Shown: positions 6,196-10,167 of the stretch, piece after piece | Numbering within the stretch: position 1 is the first letter of the stretch | Layout of the letters: every line of letters starts with the position of its first letter | Assembly: GCA_904501895.1 (NCBI GenBank) | Contig: CAJGCX010000063.1 | Coordinates: 1-10,167 of the forward strand | Source: Clostridiaceae bacterium | Lineage (GTDB): Bacteria > Bacillota > Clostridia > Oscillospirales > Acutalibacteraceae | Reading direction: 5' to 3' | Length of the DNA stretch: 10,167 nt | Translations under genes and position numbers: made by a program | The notes under the pieces: model-generated | The model's database searches: none | Told to the model about the DNA's origin: nothing | What the model saw: the letters and a program-made list of their open reading frames with translations, nothing else

Positions 6196-6471
6196 ATGTA
6201 CGAAGACAAGACACTCATCTGTAAGACTTGTGGAAATGAATTTGTTTTCACAGCAGGTGAACAGGAATTTTATGCGGAGAAAGGACTTGTAAACGAGCCA
6301 AAATCTTGTAAGGAATGTCGTGTTGCTCGCAAGAATGCTAATCGTGGTGAAAGAGTTTACCACACAGCTACTTGTGCATCATGTGGTGGCGAAGCAAAGA
6401 TTCCTTTTGAACCAAAGGATGACAGACCTGTATATTGCAGTGATTGTTTCGCAAAAATGAAGAGCGAATAA
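6196..6471 (+). CDS. Zinc-ribbon protein with two CxxC pairs of ribbons
   Basis: A 91-residue soluble protein with four CxxC knuckles: Cys9/12, Cys38/41, Cys60/63 and Cys81/84. The first two make an N-terminal ribbon of the small bacterial zinc-ribbon type (LICKTCGNEFVFTAGEQEF, 8-26). The last two frame the widespread CASCGGEAKIPFEPKDDRPV block (60-79) closed by YCSDC (80-84). Both should bind one zinc each. Function is unknown; nucleic-acid or protein binding would be typical. GTGAGG (6182-6187) precedes the ATG at 6196. It follows the SigH-like gene without a terminator and is closed by a strong one, so the two probably share a transcript. Confidence 0.85.
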   Translation: MYEDKTLICKTCGNEFVFTAGEQEFYAEKGLVNEPKSCKECRVARKNANRGERVYHTATCASCGGEAKIPFEPKDDRPVYCSDCFAKMKSE

Positions 6472-6493
6472 TCAGATAATATAAATACATAAG

Positions 6494-6521
6494 AGCGTGA
6501 GGATTTTCCTTACGCTTTTTT
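6494..6521 (+). terminator. Intrinsic terminator after the sigma/zinc-ribbon unit
   Basis: AGCGTGAGG (6494-6502) pairs with CCTTACGCT (6508-6516) in a 9-bp stem with one G-U pair and a five-base loop, followed directly by T-rich sequence to 6521. The next promoter begins 22 bases later. Confidence 0.88.
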
Positions 6522-6543
6522 GTTATATTTTTGTAATATTTTA

Positions 6544-6572
6544 TTGCATTTTAATGGACACTATGTTAAAAT
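6544..6572 (+). promoter_or_regulatory. Extended -10 promoter of the M28 peptidase unit
   Basis: TTGCAT (6544-6549) and TAAAAT (6567-6572) are 17 bases apart with a TGT extended -10 element at 6564-6566. The core TGTTAAAATTA (6564-6574) is repeated exactly in the promoter of the sugar symporter at 8375-8385, and the two 31-base regions agree at 24 positions by my alignment. Transcription should start near 6579. Confidence 0.6.
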
Positions 6573-6604
6573 TAACATATATAAAATCAAAAGGGGATAT
6601 AGCT

Positions 6605-7828
6605 ATGGATTTACAAAAGTTAATTGACAAAAAAGAAGCTGCTGCGAGATATATGGTCGCTGAAATTTCATATATCTGCAATAAACTTGAAAAAAGAGCT
6701 CCTGGTTCAAAGGGTGAGCATCAGGCTTGTGAATACGCTGCAACACAGATGAAAAAGCTTGGTTGTGACAGAGTTTTCGTTGACGAATTCAAGGAACATC
6801 CTGATTCATTCTACGGATGGATTTATTTCACAATTTCTTGCTGTTTCTTAGCACTTCTTTCTTATTTCCTTTTACCTGTTCTTTCAATTGTATTTATTGC
6901 AAATGGACTTTTACTTTGCGTTTTGCAGTTTGGTCTTTACAAGAAAACAGTTGATAAGATTTTCAAGGAAGAAATCGGTCATAATGTATCAGGCTTTAAG
7001 AAGCCAACAGGCGAAGTTAAGCGTAGAATTATCTTTAACGGACATCCTGATGCAACATGGGAATGGCCATTTAAGTATAAGTTTACATACCTTGGATTTG
7101 ATATTCATATGATGTTTTGTTTCCTTGGTGCTTTCTATGTGATTGGTATTGCTATCGCAAAGCTTGCAGGTGCATTTGATGCAAATCCTCAGCTTGGTAC
7201 AGGTTTAGGTCTCGGTGGTCTTGCTTTTACACCATTCTGGTTTGGTCTTTACTTTATGTGGAATAAGAAGAGAGTTGTTGACGGTGCTAACGACAATCTT
7301 ACAGGTTGTTATATCGGTATGGCAATCCTCAAGTACCTTAAAGAAGAACACATCACATTTGAAAATACTGAAATCGGTGTTGTATGGACAGGTTCTGAAG
7401 AAGCTGGTCTTCGTGGTGCAAAGGCTTGGTGTGAAGCTCACGCTAAGGAATTTGACGATGTTCCTACATTCGTTTTCTCTTATGATACTATCGCACAGTG
7501 TGAACAGCTTATGGTTAACTATCGTGACCTTAATGCTACCGTTAAGACTGATAAGGACGTTGGTGACCTTTTCTATGAGGCTTGTCAGGAATTGAACATT
7601 CCTTGTAAGAAGGGTGTTGTTCCACCACTCGGCGGTGCTACTGACTCTGCAGCTTTTGCTCAGGCAGGTATGCGTGCAACAGGTATTACAGCACTTAACC
7701 ACGCTCTTCCTGATTTCTATCATACAAGACTTGATACTCCAAAAGCACTTAATCCAAAGTGCCTTGCAGATTGCTTTGCAGCAAGTGTTAAGGCTCTTGA
7801 AATGTTCGATAACGGAGCAAAACAGTAA
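6605..7828 (+). CDS. Membrane-embedded M28 family zinc metallopeptidase
   Basis: A 407-residue putative two-zinc aminopeptidase. The M28 ligand set can be read off: HPD (His147, Asp149), GANDNLTG (228-234, bridging Asp230), GSEEAG (263-268, Glu265 and ligand Glu266), YDT (Asp294) and FYHTRLDT (His373). RAPGSKGEHQACEYAATQMK (31-50) is the usual N-terminal helix region of these peptidases. What is odd is that hydrophobic segments interrupt the fold: about 72-112 (two helices) before HPD, and about 165-188 and 200-218 between HPD and Asp230, where soluble relatives have only a short link. The longest open frame begins at 6497, but that lies inside the preceding terminator. ATG 6605 has AGGGG (6592-6596) 8 bases upstream and a good promoter. 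The zinc-ribbon/TM2 gene follows after 73 bases without a terminator. Substrate and membrane side of the active site are unknown. Confidence 0.85.
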   Translation: MDLQKLIDKKEAAARYMVAEISYICNKLEKRAPGSKGEHQACEYAATQMKKLGCDRVFVDEFKEHPDSFYGWIYFTISCCFLALLSYFLLPVLSIVFIANGLLLCVLQFGLYKKTVDKIFKEEIGHNVSGFKKPTGEVKRRIIFNGHPDATWEWPFKYKFTYLGFDIHMMFCFLGAFYVIGIAIAKLAGAFDANPQLGTGLGLGGLAFTPFWFGLYFMWNKKRVVDGANDNLTGCYIGMAILKYLKEEHITFENTEIGVVWTGSEEAGLRGAKAWCEAHAKEFDDVPTFVFSYDTIAQCEQLMVNYRDLNATVKTDKDVGDLFYEACQELNIPCKKGVVPPLGGATDSAAFAQAGMRATGITALNHALPDFYHTRLDTPKALNPKCLADCFAASVKALEMFDNGAKQ

Positions 7829-7901
7829 TTCTATCCTTTTACTGCTACTTATCGTTTTAGGTTTTGTTTTAAATTATTTCCGTATGTTTTAGGAGGATTT
7901 T

Positions 7902-8309
7902 ATGTTCTGCAAAAATTGTGGTCATCAACATCATGAACAAGCGGTTGTTTGTATGAATTGTGGAGTTGCTGTCGGAACTGGTGAAAGCTTTTGCGCACAT
8001 TGTGGTGTGCGGACTGTTCCAGGTTCCTACATCTGCACTAATTGTGGTGTTCCTCTTGCGAAACCAATGTATTTAGGTGAGCAAAAATCAAAGCTTGCAG
8101 CTGGGGTACTCGGTATTTTACTTGGTTCATTAGGAGTTCACAATTTCTATTTAGGATATACGGGTAAAGCGGTTGCGCAGCTGTTAATAACTATTTTAAC
8201 TTGTGGTGCAGGTGCAACAATTACAGGTATTTGGGGCCTTATTGAGGGAATCCTCATTCTTACAGGCTCAATTGATAAGGATGCTAATAATATTCCATTA
8301 AAAGATTAA
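7902..8309 (+). CDS. Double zinc-ribbon protein with C-terminal TM2 domain
   Basis: A 135-residue protein. The N-terminal half has four CxxC knuckles, Cys3/6, Cys17/20, Cys31/34 and Cys45/48, forming two zinc ribbons (for example FCKNCG and YICTNCG). The C-terminal half (62-122) is a TM2 domain: one helix at about 65-80, the hallmark GVHNFYLGY turn (78-86), and a second helix region at about 91-121. The ribbons should face the cytosol. AGGAGG lies 6 bases before the ATG at 7902. It follows the M28 peptidase with no terminator or convincing promoter between, and is closed by a strong terminator, so co-transcription is likely. The function of such proteins is not established; a scaffold or regulator at the membrane is an inference. 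Confidence 0.88.
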   Translation: MFCKNCGHQHHEQAVVCMNCGVAVGTGESFCAHCGVRTVPGSYICTNCGVPLAKPMYLGEQKSKLAAGVLGILLGSLGVHNFYLGYTGKAVAQLLITILTCGAGATITGIWGLIEGILILTGSIDKDANNIPLKD

Positions 8310-8314
8310 GAATT

Positions 8315-8345
8315 ATATCCTCTGTTTTTGCAGAGGATATTTTTT
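8315..8345 (+). terminator. Intrinsic terminator after the M28/TM2 unit
   Basis: ATATCCTCTG (8315-8324) and CAGAGGATAT (8331-8340) form a perfect 10-bp stem with a six-base loop, followed by TTTTT at 8341-8345. It begins 5 bases after the TM2 gene stop codon. Confidence 0.92.
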
Positions 8346-8354
8346 AATTATGTA

Positions 8355-8383
8355 TTGAAAATAAATGAACAATGTGTTAAAAT
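8355..8383 (+). promoter_or_regulatory. Extended -10 promoter of the GPH symporter gene
   Basis: TTGAAA (8355-8360), 17 bases, then TAAAAT (8378-8383) preceded by TGT (8375-8377). It closely resembles the peptidase promoter at 6544-6572. Transcription should start near 8390. The ribosome site AGAGGG lies about 5 bases before the ATG at 8415. Confidence 0.65.
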
Positions 8384-8414
8384 TATAATATTATTTCAAT
8401 GAAAGAGGGATTTT

Positions 8415-9971
8415 ATGAAAATCAATGACCTTCTGCACAAGCTTTATGGCACTAATCCTAAAGACCCTGAAAGTCTTCAGCCAAAAGAAGCTCTTGCATA
8501 CGGTATCGCAGGTTTTGGCCAGAACTTTATCTGCACAATTATCGGTTCATATATTACAATCTTTATGACCGATGCTCTTCTTTTCGGTAGCGTTCAGGAG
8601 GGTGGAATCTTCGGTGCACTTAACGGTGCAACTGCTGTTGCTTTCCTTATGCTCGGCGTTCGTATTTTTGACGCTCTTAATGACCCTATTATGGGTTCTG
8701 TTGTTGACAGAACAAGAACTAAATGGGGTAAATGTCGTCCATATCTTAAGTGGATGGCTATTCCAATTGCAGTAATGACAATTGCTTGCTTTATTCCATT
8801 ACCTGCAAAAACACTTTCAACATTCGTTATTATCGCTGTTATTTACACATTGTGGTCAGTTGCATACACAATTGCTGACGTTCCTTACTGGGGACTTTCA
8901 ACATGTATGTCAAATGATACAGTAGTACGTGGTAATCTTCTTACAATCACTCGTCTTCTTTGCACACTTGGTGCAGGTCTTGTTACAGTTGGTGTTCCAA
9001 TTATTACAGGCGCTGTTACTGCAAAGTTCAAGTACACAGAAAACGACATTGAAAAGATTATTACTGACCTCGGTGTAACAGCTGAAGAGGCAACAACATT
9101 TATCGGAACAGTTATGCCTGAATACATTCAGGCTAATGCAGACACACTTAAATATACATATTTCATCTGTGCTCTTGTATTTACTCTTACAGCTATTCCA
9201 ATGTTCTTCTATGGCTTTAAGCACACAAAGGAACGTTTCACAACTACAGAAGCTCCACCAAGCTTTGGACATAACCTTTCACTTCTCTTCAAGAACAAGG
9301 AACTCCTTCTTATCGTTATTTCAGGTGTTCTTGGCGGTGCAAGAATGGTTTATACATACACAGGTGGTCTTTACTTCGCAAAGTATGTTCTTAAGGACGA
9401 AGGCTTATATGGTCTTATAACACTTATGGTTGTTCCTGGTGGTCTTGTGGCTTCTATCCTTGTTCCATGGATGTCAAAGAAGTTCACAAAGAAATGGGCT
9501 TATATCGGTGTTCACGTTCTTGGTGCAGTTGTAATGTTTGCAATGTACTTTATCGGATACGATGCTCCATGGAAGCTGGTTGTATGCGCTATCGGTCTTG
9601 TTCTTCTTGGTATTCCTCAGGGTGTTAACAACATCATCACTTACGCTATGATTGGTGACACAGTTGACTATCTTGAATGGAAAACAGGTGAACGTGGTGA
9701 GGGTATCTGCTTTGCTATGCAGACTCTTATCAATAAGGTTGGTATGGCTGTTGGTGCTTTCGTTGGCGTTATGGCATTCAGCTGGGCTAAGATTAATCCT
9801 GAAGCAACTCCTGCTATCACTCCTGAAGGTGAACAGACTCTTTGGAATGTTCTTATCCTTGCAGGTGCTCTCAGTATGGTTGGTACAATCATCCCAATGC
9901 TCTTCTACACAATTACAGAAAAGAAGCAGGCACAGATGGTTAAGGAAATCGCTGAAAGAAAAGCAAAATAA
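8415..9971 (+). CDS. GPH (MelB-type) family sugar:cation symporter, MFS fold
   Basis: A 518-residue, 12-helix permease of the glycoside-pentoside-hexuronide:cation symporter family, expected to import a sugar or glycoside with Na+ or H+. Family signatures are RIFDALNDPIMGSVVDRTRT (83-102) followed by KWGKCRPYL (103-111), YTIADVPYWG (151-160) and GDTVDYLEWKTGERGEG (414-430). Asp86, Asp90 and Asp155 match the cation-site aspartates Asp55, Asp59 and Asp124 of MelB. At 518 residues it is longer than the roughly 450-470 of MelB. The surplus is chiefly an acidic outer loop at about 201-246, between helices 5 and 6, plus a loop at 457-476 before helix 12. CTT/GGT-rich codons suggest good expression. 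It stands alone between two terminators with its own promoter. No glycosidase or regulator is adjacent, so the substrate cannot be named; the following sfsA gene hints only loosely at sugar use. Confidence 0.92.
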   Translation: MKINDLLHKLYGTNPKDPESLQPKEALAYGIAGFGQNFICTIIGSYITIFMTDALLFGSVQEGGIFGALNGATAVAFLMLGVRIFDALNDPIMGSVVDRTRTKWGKCRPYLKWMAIPIAVMTIACFIPLPAKTLSTFVIIAVIYTLWSVAYTIADVPYWGLSTCMSNDTVVRGNLLTITRLLCTLGAGLVTVGVPIITGAVTAKFKYTENDIEKIITDLGVTAEEATTFIGTVMPEYIQANADTLKYTYFICALVFTLTAIPMFFYGFKHTKERFTTTEAPPSFGHNLSLLFKNKELLLIVISGVLGGARMVYTYTGGLYFAKYVLKDEGLYGLITLMVVPGGLVASILVPWMSKKFTKKWAYIGVHVLGAVVMFAMYFIGYDAPWKLVVCAIGLVLLGIPQGVNNIITYAMIGDTVDYLEWKTGERGEGICFAMQTLINKVGMAVGAFVGVMAFSWAKINPEATPAITPEGEQTLWNVLILAGALSMVGTIIPMLFYTITEKKQAQMVKEIAERKAK

Positions 9972-9985
9972 TTATTTAAAATTCC

Positions 9986-10020
9986 GGACGGTGGTAGGTG
10001 ACTATCACCGTTCTTTTTTT
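9986..10020 (+). terminator. Strong intrinsic terminator with GTGA tetraloop
   Basis: GGACGGTGGTAG (9986-9997) and CTATCACCGTTC (10002-10013) form a 12-bp stem with two G-U pairs, closed by a GTGA loop of the stable GNRA class, followed by seven T (10014-10020). It ends the symporter transcript. The next start codon is only 8 bases after the T-run, so sfsA needs a promoter upstream of, or overlapping, this hairpin, or read-through. Confidence 0.93.
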
Positions 10021-10028
10021 GGTGAAAT

Positions 10029-10167
10029 ATGAAATATAATAATATCGTTAAAGGTGAATTTATCGACAGACCTAATCGGTTTATCGCTAATGTTTTAATT
10101 AATAATAATTTAGAAATCTGTCATGTGAAAAATACAGGAAGATGTAAAGAGTTGTTAATTAAAGGCT
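10029..10167 (+). CDS. sfsA: SfsA family protein, 5' end only (46 codons, cut by window edge)
   Basis: The frame opens at ATG 10029 and is still open at the window end. GEFIDRPNRFIANV (9-22) followed by EICHVKNTGRCKELL (29-43) matches the N-terminal OB-like domain of SfsA, including the characteristic NTGR block. SfsA proteins (about 230 residues) were named for stimulating sugar fermentation in E. coli and have a nucleic-acid-binding N-terminal domain and a nuclease-like C-terminal domain, which is not visible here. The ribosome site is weak (GGTGA, 10021-10025) and close to the start. Expression probably depends on read-through of the preceding terminator or on a promoter I could not identify. 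Confidence 0.85.
   Translation, partial: MKYNNIVKGEFIDRPNRFIANVLINNNLEICHVKNTGRCKELLIKG

Noticed and set aside
6124..6363. A 79-codon minus-strand frame opposite the zinc-ribbon gene.
   Set aside because: The four regular CxxC pairs and ribosome site support the + strand gene; the opposite frame has no identifiable features.
6497..6604. A 36-codon N-terminal extension of the M28 peptidase with a hydrophobic stretch resembling a signal peptide.
   Set aside because: It begins inside the terminator hairpin at 6494-6516 and crosses the predicted promoter at 6544-6572. ATG 6605 has a good ribosome site and the protein from there starts like other M28 enzymes.
7205..7723. A 172-codon open frame on the minus strand inside the M28 peptidase gene.
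   Set aside because: It lies wholly opposite a well-supported gene with intact catalytic motifs, has no recognisable domain, and is explained by the biased codon use of the true frame.
8910..9272. A cysteine-rich 120-codon open frame on the minus strand inside the symporter gene.
   Set aside because: The cysteines come from reading GCA/ACA-rich codons of the true frame backwards; there is no ribosome site or family resemblance.

Overview
The window looks like ordinary chromosome of a low-GC Firmicute, most likely a gut-type clostridium of the Ruminococcus/Oscillospiraceae kind. This is inferred from AT-rich DNA, GGAGG-type ribosome binding sites, short U-tailed hairpin terminators, a TPP riboswitch driving an ECF-type thiT, a SigH-like sigma factor and many GGT/CTT codons. 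No phage, plasmid, insertion sequence, CRISPR, tRNA or rRNA signal was seen. Every gene is on the + strand except comM.

Layout. Bases 1-112 hold the 3' part of a TPP riboswitch with its terminator, controlling thiT (131-790, thiamine uptake). With no visible terminator or good promoter in between, two unknown genes follow: a secreted 268-residue protein (830-1636) and a 54-residue two-helix membrane protein (1648-1812). A strong hairpin (1854-1895) separates this unit from the convergent comM/yifB gene (1919-3451, minus). A 134-base divergent promoter region leads to an alpha-phosphoglucomutase (3586-5304). One base after its stop codon lies an unlisted 31-residue single-helix peptide gene (5306-5401), then a terminator.

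Next comes a unit driven by a near-consensus promoter: a SigH-like sigma factor (5538-6110) and a four-CxxC zinc-ribbon protein (6196-6471), closed by a terminator. A second unit encodes a membrane-embedded M28-type metallopeptidase (6605-7828) and a zinc-ribbon/TM2 membrane protein (7902-8309), again closed by a terminator. A GPH-family sugar:cation symporter (8415-9971) stands alone between terminators, and the window ends inside sfsA (from 10029).

Functionally the region mixes cofactor uptake, sugar-phosphate interconversion, sugar import, transcription control and membrane proteolysis. No single pathway ties it together and I see no new defence or mobile system. The best leads are the two unknown genes behind the thiamine riboswitch, the peptidase whose catalytic fold is split by membrane segments, the very similar extended -10 promoters of the peptidase and the sugar symporter, and the two small membrane proteins missed by length cut-offs. 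All intergenic stretches are under 140 bases and are described as promoters, terminators or leaders.
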